Shown here piece after piece: positions 9,201 through 18,272 of a DNA stretch of 64,000 nt. Both the position numbers and the translations under genes were made by a program. Each line of letters begins with the position of its first letter. The stretch's first letter is position 1. The notes under the pieces were generated by a model that saw nothing but the letters and a program-made list of their open reading frames with translations, was not told the DNA's origin and made no database searches. The stretch spans positions 1 through 64,000 of the forward strand of contig CAZMMQ010000002.1 of NCBI GenBank assembly GCA_964567435.1, given 5' to 3'. Source of the stretch: RFSX01 sp964567435 (GTDB lineage Bacteria; Bacteroidota; Bacteroidia; Chitinophagales; Saprospiraceae).

Positions 9201-9992
9201 GTGTACAATCCTATTTTTCTACTCATTGCATTGATACGGGCCATATTAATTATACTGAGCTTGCTTATCATCATTCCAATATATTTACTTATTACAGCGC
9301 TTGGCTTTAATAATACTCCTAAGAGAGCTTTTTGGATACGAAGACAATGGCTCAAGTATGCTATAACCATTCTAGGTATATCTGTAGAGATACACGGTAA
9401 GATTCCTGATGCAATAGGGCTCTATGTCTGTAATCACAGAAGTTTTTCCGATCCAGTGGTGCTCGCACGTTTTTTGGAGGCTTTCGTTATTGCAAAAGCT
9501 GAAGTTTCTTCTCTTCCTCTTATAAGCAAAGGAGCCGAACTAACAGGCATTATATATGTGAAACGAGATAGTAAAAACAGTCGATCCGCTGTAAGAGAAA
9601 GACTAGTTGAGGTCATTTCAGAAGAAAAAAATGTCTTGGTATATCCTGAAGGCACTGTCTCTGCTAACTTTATGCCGTTACCGTATAAAAAAGGGACCTT
9701 TGGAGAGGCGGCAAGAATTGGCTTTCCAGTCATTCCTATAGTTCTGGAATATAAGCACAAGAAGGACCATTGGTACAACTCTGGCTTAATTAAACATCAC
9801 TTCAAACAATTCGGTAGATTAAGAACCCAATGCAAACTTTATATAGGTCAACCTATGTCAAATTCTGACGGACTAAAATTATGTGATGAAGTAGAAAAGT
9901 GGACTCAAGAAACTATCATCCAGATTCACAATAACTGGCCTGGCAGCGTCTTTCATGATGAGGCAAGGCAGATAAATCTTAATCAGCTATAA
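9201..9992 (+). CDS. plsC: 1-acyl-sn-glycerol-3-phosphate acyltransferase (PlsC family)
   Basis: Membrane acyltransferase that converts lysophosphatidic acid to phosphatidic acid in phospholipid synthesis. It has 263 residues. A strongly hydrophobic N terminus covers about 5-35. The catalytic HX4D motif is NHRSFSD (H79, D84), and the phosphate-binding YPEGT motif is at 148-152, followed by PYKKGTFG. The start codon is GTG at 9201. No ATG occurs in frame before the catalytic region, so GTG is required to retain the membrane segment. The 3' end overlaps the convergent msrB gene by 14 bases. Confidence 0.9.
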   Translation: MYNPIFLLIALIRAILIILSLLIIIPIYLLITALGFNNTPKRAFWIRRQWLKYAITILGISVEIHGKIPDAIGLYVCNHRSFSDPVVLARFLEAFVIAKAEVSSLPLISKGAELTGIIYVKRDSKNSRSAVRERLVEVISEEKNVLVYPEGTVSANFMPLPYKKGTFGEAARIGFPVIPIVLEYKHKKDHWYNSGLIKHHFKQFGRLRTQCKLYIGQPMSNSDGLKLCDEVEKWTQETIIQIHNNWPGSVFHDEARQINLNQL

Positions 9993-10347
9993 ACTTGATA
10001 GAAATTGAATTCACACAGTGACGGGTATTCTTATCGGTAAAGCGTTCTCCTACAAACACATGACCTAGATGCCCATCACAATTATTGCAAACAATCTCTA
10101 CTCTTCGCCCATCAGCATCATCGACATGCTTGACAGCACCTGCAATCTCATCATCGAATGAGGGCCAACCACAACCAGACTTGAATTTGGCTTCTGAGGT
10201 ATACAGGGGATTATCACACTTGCGACATACATAAGTTCCCTTCACATAATGATTGTTATACTCACCAGTGAACGGCCTTTCAGTGCCCTTCTGCTCTATG
10301 ACATATGATTCCTCCTTTGTCAGTTTATTATATGCTTTCTTATCCAT
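9979..10347 (-). CDS. msrB: Peptide-methionine (R)-S-oxide reductase MsrB
   Basis: Repairs the R form of methionine sulfoxide in proteins. It has 122 residues, a single domain. Two zinc-binding CxxC pairs are present (C41/C44 and C87/C90). The conserved GCGWPSF motif is at 58-64. The catalytic cysteine is C111 in RHCVNS, so this is the cysteine rather than the selenocysteine form. No signal peptide is seen, so it is cytoplasmic. Its start lies 2 bases after the msrA stop on the same strand, giving an msrA-msrB operon that handles both sulfoxide stereoisomers. Confidence 0.97.
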   Translation of the reverse strand: MDKKAYNKLTKEESYVIEQKGTERPFTGEYNNHYVKGTYVCRKCDNPLYTSEAKFKSGCGWPSFDDEIAGAVKHVDDADGRRVEIVCNNCDGHLGHVFVGERFTDKNTRHCVNSISIKFIAD

Positions 10348-10349
10348 GA

Positions 10350-10886
10350 TTAGGTTAGTAAGTGTTGAAATTCTTTCTTGAACTTTGCCAACTTAGGTTG
10401 TATTACTACTCTACAATAGCCCTTGGTCGTATGATTATTATAATAATTCTGATGGTAGGCTTCTGCTTCATAGAATACTTCTAAAGGCTCTAGAGTTGTC
10501 ACTATTGGTGCATCCCACATTGTAGAGGCAACCTCACCTATGAATTGTGCAGAAGCATTCTTACTTTCTTCGCTCGTATAAAAGATAGCAGAACGATATT
10601 GCGTGCCACTATCATTGCCCTGTCTGTTTAAGGTAGTAGGGTCATGCGTAGCGAAGAATATTTTCATGAGTTCGTCATAAGAAATAACCTCTGGATCATA
10701 AGTGATTTTAACCAACTCAGCATGTCCAGTCAGTCCTGTACATATCTCTCTGTAAGATGGATTCTTAATATTTCCACCCGCATACCCTGACACTACTTTT
10801 TGCACGCCTTTGACATTTTGGAATACAGATTCTGTACACCAAAAACAGCCTCCTGCGAAATAGGCATTATCCATCTTGTTTATCAT
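10350..10886 (-). CDS. msrA: Peptide-methionine (S)-S-oxide reductase MsrA
   Basis: Reduces methionine-S-sulfoxide in proteins. It has 178 residues. The active-site motif GCFWC is at 13-17, with the nucleophile C14. Further conserved MsrA segments are GYAGG, GLTGHAE (the family has TGHAE), FFATHDPTTLNRQGND and the late YHQNYY segment. It is the first gene of the msrA-msrB pair. The start could also be Met5 (MDNAYFAGG), which would shorten the N terminus to the usual MsrA length. Confidence 0.97.
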   Translation of the reverse strand: MINKMDNAYFAGGCFWCTESVFQNVKGVQKVVSGYAGGNIKNPSYREICTGLTGHAELVKITYDPEVISYDELMKIFFATHDPTTLNRQGNDSGTQYRSAIFYTSEESKNASAQFIGEVASTMWDAPIVTTLEPLEVFYEAEAYHQNYYNNHTTKGYCRVVIQPKLAKFKKEFQHLLT

Positions 10887-11104
10887 ATAAAATCACTGTT
10901 AGTCTAAATTCAGAATTAGGTATTTCACCACGCCTTATAGTTGAGTTTCAAGTAGCTCAAAATCTTGAGATCAATATCATTCATGAAGTCCTTCAAGACT
11001 TTTATAAAACTGTTCCTTTTCCATTCATAACAATCTTGGTTTAAGCATAATCACTTGACTTCAAGTAATTAAATCATATGAATTCACTGATTCTATTAGT
11101 TTAA

Positions 11105-11129
11105 TAGCCATTCACTCTCTTAATGGCTA
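11105..11129 (-). terminator. Weak hairpin downstream of the HhH gene
   Basis: An 8-bp perfect inverted repeat (TAGCCATT / AATGGCTA) with a 9-base loop lies 45 bases after the stop codon of the minus-strand HhH gene. It is not followed by a strong T run, so it may be only a weak terminator or a 3'-end stabilising hairpin. The rest of the gap 10887-11173 shows no gene. Confidence 0.35.
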
Positions 11130-11173
11130 AGTCAGGCAGGAAGTTCATTGACTTGCAGAAATATTTAAAGGAA

Positions 11174-11896
11174 TTAGGCTAAACCTAAGCGGAGCAGTAC
11201 TCTTTGTAGTTTGGAAGAATTGCCAATTTCATTCTGAAGTTTAATGAGTGCTTTCCATTTTGATTTATGTGCAAGACTAGCCTGCTTGGACCAATCGGAA
11301 GGATCTACAATACTGTATCTGGTCCCATAATTGTCTAGCATTGCTCTTAGTTCACCAAAACTCTTACTACTTAAATCTTCCCAGTTTTTGATACCATTCT
11401 CGAACAATAATGTTTCGATTTTTGGACCTATCCCTTGAATAATTTGAAGATTTGAAGATTTAAGTACCGTAGTTCTCTTTGATTGCTCTTTTGATGGGAT
11501 ATTAGCTTGTGGAGATTGAGGTGATCTCAATTGAGGACCTATAGTCCCAAGGTCATTTTTCGAAGTCGCTTTAGCTTCTATACTCTTAGCATGTGAGGCA
11601 TTTTGTGCAGATAGCTGTTGTTGCGATTTTCTGAGTTTCCTTTGTAGTTCTAAATTATTAGATTTTTCTAATTGTATGTCTTTGTTCTTTTCACTTACAT
11701 CATTTTCGCACTGCTTCAATAATTTTTCAAACTTATATCCCAATGCTCGTTGCTCTCTTAACTCATTCTGTAATTTTGTTAGTTTAGATTTGTACGTACC
11801 CCATGTGAAATAACCGAATAGACATCCTAATACAAAGGGTGATATCCACCAAAAGGGCCATGAGGCACAAAAGTCTGAGAAAAAACTTAGTATCAT
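11174..11896 (-). CDS. Membrane-anchored coiled-coil protein with C-terminal helix-hairpin-helix domain
   Basis: A 240-residue protein. One N-terminal transmembrane segment rich in Trp/Phe covers about 12-33. A Lys/Glu/Gln-rich coiled coil covers about 37-95, followed by a polar Ser/Gln linker to about 145. The C-terminal part has an HhH-like motif IIQGIGPKIETLLFENGI and a following Trp-containing helical region. This tail resembles the H3TH-like domains annotated in COG3743 (predicted flap-endonuclease-like), although no nuclease active site is visible. It is the second gene of a two-gene unit: the OmpA-like protein upstream ends 11 bases before this start. Function unknown. Tethering DNA or protein to the inner membrane is an inference. 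Confidence 0.75.
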   Translation of the reverse strand: MILSFFSDFCASWPFWWISPFVLGCLFGYFTWGTYKSKLTKLQNELREQRALGYKFEKLLKQCENDVSEKNKDIQLEKSNNLELQRKLRKSQQQLSAQNASHAKSIEAKATSKNDLGTIGPQLRSPQSPQANIPSKEQSKRTTVLKSSNLQIIQGIGPKIETLLFENGIKNWEDLSSKSFGELRAMLDNYGTRYSIVDPSDWSKQASLAHKSKWKALIKLQNEIGNSSKLQRVLLRLGLA

Positions 11897-11907
11897 GTTT
11901 TTGCAAA

Positions 11908-12699
11908 TTATTGTTTGATTATAAGCTCAATGTAATTGTCGTCCTTACCTGAATCTGCAAGTTTAAATGTATTGACTCTACCCGGGCTCATTCCGTATCT
12001 AATGAGTGCTTCTTCCATTTTGTATGTCAAGGATTGTCCATAGATCTGATTGGAATGGCCATTACTTAATTGAACAGTGCAAAAGCTGTTTCCAATTCGA
12101 TTTGCTATTTCTTCTAATTTTAATAGTGTCAGGCTATCCAAGCTATTATTCTCCAAGGTATCTATGTAGAATAGAAAGTGACGTGGATTTTGAGAAGATT
12201 CAATCTTTGCAGTTGCATCCATCTCATTATCCGCAACAACGAATTGATAATTTGCGAAAAGCCTATTCGTTTTAAAGTGGCTGGTATCAATGAACTCAGT
12301 TTTCAAACTGGCCAATTTCTGATCAATATCAAGTCCATCTCGTATAGACTCTGCTCTCGCTAATGCTAGTTCTTCTGGGTCATTTTCATCAGCGTAAGAG
12401 TATCCAGTTATAACAATAGTTCTTCCATTAGCTAGACTATCTTCAATAATTGACTTGAGGCCGTCGTCAAAATATCCAGTTTTTAATTCTGCAGATGATT
12501 TAGAGAATACAGAACCTATAATGTAATTCATCCTCATGTCGGATTCAGGTAATGAGTCATGAATTATAGATTTACTTGTTTCAGACTCAATAGTTGTTGG
12601 CACTTCACTTGTAATGCGGTCACAACACTTTTCCTTTTGAGTGAAATAGATAAATCCGACTGCCAGCCATAATAATAGTATAACAAATCTCTTCATCAA
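11908..12699 (-). CDS. OmpA-like domain protein with one N-terminal membrane anchor
   Basis: A 263-residue periplasmic protein. A hydrophobic N-terminal helix covers about 5-20, followed by a Cys pair (KCCDR) at about 25-26 that does not form a good lipobox. The segment ITGYSYADENDPEELALARA at about 97-116 matches the OmpA C-terminal (peptidoglycan-binding) pattern in which a G-x-x-D turn precedes LA-x-xRA. A second, weaker copy may occupy about 170-263 (HFLFYIDT, then QLSNGHSN and LTYKMEEALIRYG). Tandem OmpA-like halves are unusual. It is 11 bases upstream of the HhH gene in the same direction, so the two are likely co-expressed. Confidence 0.7.
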   Translation of the reverse strand: MMKRFVILLLWLAVGFIYFTQKEKCCDRITSEVPTTIESETSKSIIHDSLPESDMRMNYIIGSVFSKSSAELKTGYFDDGLKSIIEDSLANGRTIVITGYSYADENDPEELALARAESIRDGLDIDQKLASLKTEFIDTSHFKTNRLFANYQFVVADNEMDATAKIESSQNPRHFLFYIDTLENNSLDSLTLLKLEEIANRIGNSFCTVQLSNGHSNQIYGQSLTYKMEEALIRYGMSPGRVNTFKLADSGKDDNYIELIIKQ

Positions 12700-12852
12700 A
12701 ATTGAGTAAGCTTCTGTTAATGTACTTAGTTATAATTATATGTCCTAATTAACTTGACAACCAAATTGATAAATTAACAGAATAGCCAAAAGATTGCTAA
12801 TTATAAAATGATGTAAATTGTATTTTAGTAATTATTATAATAGAATAACGTT

Positions 12853-14919
12853 ATGGATTCAGTTTTCCATAAAATGCCCTTGTTGAAGGTAGTTGTCCCA
12901 TTAGTAATAGGAATTACCCTAAGCAAACTATATCCTTTCCCATCTCCGTATACCACAGATTTCTTCCTATTAGCTGCAATAATGTTGAGCCTACTATCTA
13001 TCTTTCTCAAGCATAGAAATGTAGTTAGGTCAATTGGCCTATTACTTTTATGTTTAATTATAGGATTCTTACATCATCATTTCACAAGCCCAATCTATCA
13101 ACACGGTCACTTCTCAACTCATCACAATGCTTCTTTTCTGATTATCTCTCCAGAGAATAGTAAGCAGATAGACAACAATGTCCGTTCGCTATGTAAAGTC
13201 AATTACGCGGGTATAACTAAAGATTCAATCATAGAAACTACGGGTAAAATGATGGTGTATTTCCAAGGTATGACACTTGAAGACATCAAGCCTGGAGATC
13301 TAATAATTACAAATGCGAAGTTTAGAAAAGAACAAAAAAACACAAATCCAAAGGTATTCGATTATCAGGCTTTTCTACAAAACAGAGGCATACATCACCG
13401 CATGTATTGTTACGAATCATCCTACCAACTATTATCAAATGACGATATTGGGATTTGGGATCAATCAAAAAGATATCAAGGAGTATGTCTCGACATCTTA
13501 AGTCATCATATTAGAAATGAAAATAACCTTGCAGTTATATCAGCCATGGTACTTGGAGAGCGAAATTTACTAAGTGATGAATTATATGAAGCCTTTACAG
13601 ATACTGGATCTGTGCACATCCTTGCAGTTAGTGGTCTACATGTAGGGATCGTCGCAGCATTAATCTCGTTCTGCTTGATGTTCTTATCTAATGCAAACGA
13701 ATATTCCAGATGGTCCAAGTTTGTTATAAGCATTGCTGGTGTATGGGGGTTTGCACTATTGACTGGAGCAGCGGCAGCTGTAACAAGAGCTGCCATAATG
13801 TTTACTCTGTATTTTCTGGCTAAATTAATTAGGAGAAAGGGCATTTCATACAATACATTATCTGGTGCTGCTTTCATTATGTTACTGTATAACCCTGCAT
13901 ATTTATTTCAGGCTGGCTTTCAATTCTCATTCCTAGCTTTATTAGGAATTATGTTTTTCTACAAAAGAATTAACAGCTGGATAAGAAGTAAATACTGGTT
14001 AGTAAACAAAATTTGGAGCTTAATGGCATTGTCAATTTCAGCCCAATTATTGGTTTCACCTCTAGCCATATTTTACTTTCATAAGTTACCTCTCTACTTT
14101 TGGCTGACAGGTGTAATTACTGTTCCATTTGCAGGGATCATCCTTATCTCTGGCTTATTTCTAATCGGCTTTGACCTATTACTGGGCCCTAGCTCCATTA
14201 TCACGCAACTAGCTGCAACTGGATTAGATAAAATGTTGTCGGTCTTTAACTCCATTATATTTCAATCACAAAAATTACCGTATTGTAGCGCGGATGATTT
14301 ATGGATTTCAGAGTTATCCATCGTCATGATTTATTTTGCAATGATTGCAGGATGTCTTTTTATTACTCATCGAAAAATCATCTTTCTCTATTCATGTATT
14401 ATTCTGCTACTCATACAATCAGTTTGGCACAATCTTGAGAATTGGACAATTAAAAAAGAAAAGGAATTTGTCGTCTATGATATATATTCTGACAGCGTTT
14501 CACAGATATTTTATAAAGGGCAACTACTTAGTATAGATCCAGGAATTAATTCTCAAAAACAAGTTGAATATATAACAAGAAATAATGTACTTGCTCATCG
14601 AATAGATAATGAGATTAAACCAGGTGAATTAGGGTCTGATGTCTACCAAGGATTCTACCAACTAGATGAATATTTATTCTTGTTTTACCCTGATGAATCT
14701 ATTCTCAATTATAAAAGCAAAAAAAAGATTGATTTTTTAATACTTTCAAATAACTCCTACAACAATATCTGGCAACTGGGTCGTCAATTTAATATAAGGC
14801 AAATTATAGTAGATGGGACATTTAAAAATCATCAGTCAGCCATCACTCTAGCGGCTTACCAATTAGGGATTCCAATACATTTCACTACCAAGCATGGTGC
14901 ATTTGAGAAAAGTTTATGA
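12853..14919 (+). CDS. comEC: ComEC/Rec2 family DNA-uptake channel protein
   Basis: Inner-membrane channel for incoming single-stranded DNA during natural transformation. It has 688 residues. N-terminal helices are followed by an OB-like DUF4131 region at about 95-190. The multi-helix Competence domain is at about 215-490 and contains HILAVSGLHVGIVAAL, the best-conserved segment of the family. The C-terminal part (about 530-688) keeps the general strand pattern of the metallo-beta-lactamase-like domain but lacks the HxHxDH metal motif. This is usual in Bacteroidota, so the protein is unlikely to have that hydrolase activity. It overlaps the next gene by 4 bases (ATGA), so the two are translationally coupled. 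Confidence 0.92.
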   Translation: MDSVFHKMPLLKVVVPLVIGITLSKLYPFPSPYTTDFFLLAAIMLSLLSIFLKHRNVVRSIGLLLLCLIIGFLHHHFTSPIYQHGHFSTHHNASFLIISPENSKQIDNNVRSLCKVNYAGITKDSIIETTGKMMVYFQGMTLEDIKPGDLIITNAKFRKEQKNTNPKVFDYQAFLQNRGIHHRMYCYESSYQLLSNDDIGIWDQSKRYQGVCLDILSHHIRNENNLAVISAMVLGERNLLSDELYEAFTDTGSVHILAVSGLHVGIVAALISFCLMFLSNANEYSRWSKFVISIAGVWGFALLTGAAAAVTRAAIMFTLYFLAKLIRRKGISYNTLSGAAFIMLLYNPAYLFQAGFQFSFLALLGIMFFYKRINSWIRSKYWLVNKIWSLMALSISAQLLVSPLAIFYFHKLPLYFWLTGVITVPFAGIILISGLFLIGFDLLLGPSSIITQLAATGLDKMLSVFNSIIFQSQKLPYCSADDLWISELSIVMIYFAMIAGCLFITHRKIIFLYSCIILLLIQSVWHNLENWTIKKEKEFVVYDIYSDSVSQIFYKGQLLSIDPGINSQKQVEYITRNNVLAHRIDNEIKPGELGSDVYQGFYQLDEYLFLFYPDESILNYKSKKKIDFLILSNNSYNNIWQLGRQFNIRQIIVDGTFKNHQSAITLAAYQLGIPIHFTTKHGAFEKSL

Positions 14920-15893
14920 GAAAGAATCCATTTAGAAAGGATATAGAATTTACAAGACATCAGTCTATTACCTTGGGCATTCTATGCCTTTTGTTATTAA
15001 TGTCTTATATCGTGACTATTTTCTATAAACCAGAACTGTACAAAGATCAGGGCAAATACATCCTTAAAGATATAATCACAAAAAAGGAGATAAAACTAGA
15101 CAGCTCTTCTCATAAGAAAATTAAAAAAATCACTTCTGGCAAACGTAAATCAAAAGGTAAAATCTACTTCAAACCACCTCCCAAATACGTAAATTTTGAT
15201 CCAAACAAGACTGATAGTATGACTTGGATACAAATGGGTCTAAGCCCATTTACGACAAAGGTCATCAATAACTACCTAAGAAAAGGTGGACAATTTTGGG
15301 ACTGTGAAGGCTTAGCAAAAATTTATTCATTAGACTCTGTTACATTTCAAAATATATTACCCTATTGTCAGATACCTCCTAGACAGAAAAAATATGAGAG
15401 TAGAAAATCAAATAAATATCCTAAAAGAGATTCTATCCAGAATTACAGCCCTGATTTCCGAAAAAAGATCGTCTCAATCGATATTGCTATAGCAGATACA
15501 ACCGAATTAATGAGTCTCTATGGAATTGGCTCTACTTTATCGGGAAGGATAGTTAGATATCGAGACAGGTTAGGCGGTTTTCATAGTATTGACCAATTGA
15601 AGGAAGTTTATGGTCTGGAACAGGAAGTTATAGATGGATTTTCTGACAAATTAAGCATCACGCCATTAATAAAGAAAATCTATCTTATTGCTGACCCTAC
15701 CAAACTGGTTAAGCATCCATATATTGAATGGCCTCATGCCAATATCATTTCCAAATATATTCAACAAAATGGACCAATAACTGATACTAGCACTTTCCTG
15801 AAAATCCACGGATTACCAGAAGAAATGGTTAATAAAATAATCCCATATCTAAATTTTCAAAAAGAACCTAATGCTAGCAGTATGAACAATTAA
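14916..15893 (+). CDS. ComEA-like membrane protein with three helix-hairpin-helix regions
   Basis: A 325-residue protein with one transmembrane helix at about 18-38 and a basic stretch at about 55-80. Three HhH-type regions follow: about 90-150 (around WIQMGLSPFTTKVINNYLRKG), about 188-245 (LMSLYGIGSTLSGRIVRYRD) and about 255-315 (FLKIHGLPEEMVNKIIPYL). The middle one is canonical, while the others have lost part of the Gly-x-Gly turn. ComEA proteins bind double-stranded DNA in the periplasm and hand it to ComEC. The 4-base overlap with comEC supports that role. It lacks the short compact form of ComEA in Gram-negative bacteria. Confidence 0.8.
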   Translation: MRKNPFRKDIEFTRHQSITLGILCLLLLMSYIVTIFYKPELYKDQGKYILKDIITKKEIKLDSSSHKKIKKITSGKRKSKGKIYFKPPPKYVNFDPNKTDSMTWIQMGLSPFTTKVINNYLRKGGQFWDCEGLAKIYSLDSVTFQNILPYCQIPPRQKKYESRKSNKYPKRDSIQNYSPDFRKKIVSIDIAIADTTELMSLYGIGSTLSGRIVRYRDRLGGFHSIDQLKEVYGLEQEVIDGFSDKLSITPLIKKIYLIADPTKLVKHPYIEWPHANIISKYIQQNGPITDTSTFLKIHGLPEEMVNKIIPYLNFQKEPNASSMNN

Positions 15894-15925
15894 TGGCTAC
15901 TTTCGTGACTAGAAAAAATCCTTAG

Positions 15926-17686
15926 TTGAATAGTCTTAGATATCTAAATAAATATATCCTACGATATAAGCTCAGATTTGCCTTAGGGATCGTATTTGTA
16001 GGGCTCTCAGTCTTTTTCTCAATTCTCATTCCACCAGTCATTAGGGAAGCACTTAATTTCATCATAGATCAAACTACTGCTTTACCTAATGTAGAAAGTA
16101 GAACCAGTTTTACCGACGCATTTGGTTCTGAAGTCCTTTGGTTTGGTGCTAAGGTGATAGGTTGTAGCCTTATATCTGGTTTCTTTATGTATTGCATGCG
16201 TAAGACTATCATCGTTATGTCCAGGCTGATAGAGTACGATTTGAGAAAAGATATTTACGAGCACTACCAGGTGCTTAACCTCTCATTCTATAAGTCTAGC
16301 AAGACAGGTGATTTGATGTCAAGAATCTCAGAGGATGTATCGAAGGTACGGATGTATCTGGGTCCTGCTATCATGTATGGTATTAGAGTAACTTTTCTTT
16401 TTTCTTTTATTATCTATTCAATGTTTCAGGTTAATCAGGAATTGACCATGTATGCCTTATTGCCTCTGCCTTTCCTATCTATTTCAATATACTATGTCAG
16501 TAGTATCATTAATCGAAGAAGCGCAAGAATACAAGAGCAGACAGCCAAAATCAACAGCATAGCACAGGAAGTATACTCAGGTATCAGGATTGTAAAATCA
16601 TATGGTAAAGAACCAGAATTCGATAAATATTTTGACCAAGAGAGTAATGACTTTAAAATGAAGTCTCTTTCACTAGCCAGAGTACAGGCTTTGTTTTTTC
16701 CGTTAATGATATTACTGGTAAGCCTCAGTACATTACTAACTGTATATATTGGTGGTAAACTTGTAATAAGTGGCGCAATCAACTATGGTAATATAGTGGA
16801 GTTTGTGATATATATCAGCATGCTTACTTGGCCTATTACATCTATTGGGTGGATCGCAAGTATTATCCAGACTGCTTCTGCATCGCAAACCAGAATAAAC
16901 GAGATTCTGAATATTGAACCAGAGATTACCAATGATGTCATTGATACTGAAACATTAAAAGGACATATCCAATTTGATAATGTCTCTTTCACTTATCCTG
17001 AGACTGGGATAACAGCATTGAAGGATGTGAGTTTTACTATTCGTCCTGGAGAAAAAATTGCAATTGTAGGGAAAACAGCCTCTGGTAAAAGTACCATTGC
17101 AGAGCTCTTAATGAGATTTTATGATGTAAATCAAGGGCAGATAACATTTGATGGTAAGCCAATCATAGAGCATGACCTCAATAATCTAAGATCCCGTATT
17201 GGTTATGTACCACAAAATGTATTTCTATTTTCAGATAGTATTAATGCGAATATCAATTTTGGAAATGCCGAATTAGACAATATTTCTGTAGAGCAGTTTG
17301 CTGAAATTGCTGCCCTAAAGGAAGACATTAAGGGGTTTCCTGAGCAATTTGAAACAGTTATAGGAGAACGTGGTGTCACCATATCTGGAGGTCAAAAGCA
17401 AAGGCTATCTATTGCTAGAGCATTGATAAAGAAACCAGACATAGTTGTTCTAGATGATTGTCTTTCTGCAGTAGACGCTAACACAGAACATAAGATTCTA
17501 AGCCACCTGAATGATGCTCTTCGTGACAAAACAGCAATAATTATAACACATCGGATCTCTAGTCTATTCCAATTCGACAGAATCTATGTTTTAGAAAAAG
17601 GAGAGTTAGTCCAGCAAGGAACCCATAAGGATTTGGTAGAAGTAGACGGATATTATCGTCAAATAGTATCTAGACAAACACAATAA
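15926..17686 (+). CDS. ABC transporter, fused permease and ATPase (MdlA/MsbA-like half exporter)
   Basis: A 586-residue half-transporter expected to dimerise and export lipids, peptides or drugs. Six transmembrane helices cover about 18-320. The ATPase domain covers about 345-580. Walker A is GKTASGKST at 382-390, the Q loop is near VPQN, the signature is ISGGQ at 486-490, Walker B is VVLDD at 507-511, and the switch histidine is H542. The residue after Walker B is Asp511 rather than the usual catalytic Glu, giving LDDCLSAVD, a variant common in the MdlA/YheI branch. It starts with TTG at 15926, 32 bases after the ComEA-like gene. The substrate is not predictable. Confidence 0.93.
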   Translation: MNSLRYLNKYILRYKLRFALGIVFVGLSVFFSILIPPVIREALNFIIDQTTALPNVESRTSFTDAFGSEVLWFGAKVIGCSLISGFFMYCMRKTIIVMSRLIEYDLRKDIYEHYQVLNLSFYKSSKTGDLMSRISEDVSKVRMYLGPAIMYGIRVTFLFSFIIYSMFQVNQELTMYALLPLPFLSISIYYVSSIINRRSARIQEQTAKINSIAQEVYSGIRIVKSYGKEPEFDKYFDQESNDFKMKSLSLARVQALFFPLMILLVSLSTLLTVYIGGKLVISGAINYGNIVEFVIYISMLTWPITSIGWIASIIQTASASQTRINEILNIEPEITNDVIDTETLKGHIQFDNVSFTYPETGITALKDVSFTIRPGEKIAIVGKTASGKSTIAELLMRFYDVNQGQITFDGKPIIEHDLNNLRSRIGYVPQNVFLFSDSINANINFGNAELDNISVEQFAEIAALKEDIKGFPEQFETVIGERGVTISGGQKQRLSIARALIKKPDIVVLDDCLSAVDANTEHKILSHLNDALRDKTAIIITHRISSLFQFDRIYVLEKGELVQQGTHKDLVEVDGYYRQIVSRQTQ

Positions 17687-17776
17687 GTCTATAGTTAACC
17701 TTCACAATTTTAGTTTGATTTTAGATATACTTTCCTATATTAGACATAGTTAACAAACGAAAACAAATCGAATCAA

Positions 17777-18178
17777 GTGGAAAATGATAAAAAATTTGAG
17801 AGTGTATACTCCTCAAAGGTCAGAGCAGGAAAGAGAAGAACCTACTTTTTTGATGTAAGACAGACCAAAGGTGAAGATTATTATATCACCATCACGGAGA
17901 GTACTAAGAAATTTGATGGTAACGGTTATGAAAGGCACAAAATCTTTCTATACAAGGAGGATTTTAACCGATTTATGAATAGCCTCAATGACACCGTTAA
18001 CCATGTAAAAACTGAGCTAATGCCAGATTTCGACTATGAGTTGTACGAAAAGAGACAGCAAGAGTGGGAGGAAAAAATGAGATTAGAAGCTCAAGAAACG
18101 GCATCGGAAGAGGCTGAATCCAAAACGGAAACTCCTTCTGAAGAATCAACAACCTCTGATGATGATATAAGCTGGTAA
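17777..18178 (+). CDS. PUR-family DNA/RNA-binding protein (DUF3276)
   Basis: A 133-residue protein. Residues 3-85 carry the PUR-alpha-like repeat typical of Bacteroidota (FESVYSSKVRAGKRRTYFFD, then YYITITES and HKIFLYKEDFNRF), a fold that binds purine-rich single-stranded nucleic acid. The C-terminal 45 residues are acidic and low-complexity (many Glu, Ser, Thr). The start codon is GTG at 17777, placed by the position of the conserved domain. A candidate promoter lies upstream in the 90-base gap (TTTG, 18 bases, TATATTAG). Confidence 0.88.
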   Translation: MENDKKFESVYSSKVRAGKRRTYFFDVRQTKGEDYYITITESTKKFDGNGYERHKIFLYKEDFNRFMNSLNDTVNHVKTELMPDFDYELYEKRQQEWEEKMRLEAQETASEEAESKTETPSEESTTSDDDISW

Positions 18179-18272
18179 TTCAACCAGTTAAGCATTAATC
18201 ATTGGATTAATATTTGCTTTCTACACAGAAAGCTTATATATCTAGGTATTTGAATAATTACAAATAAAACAA

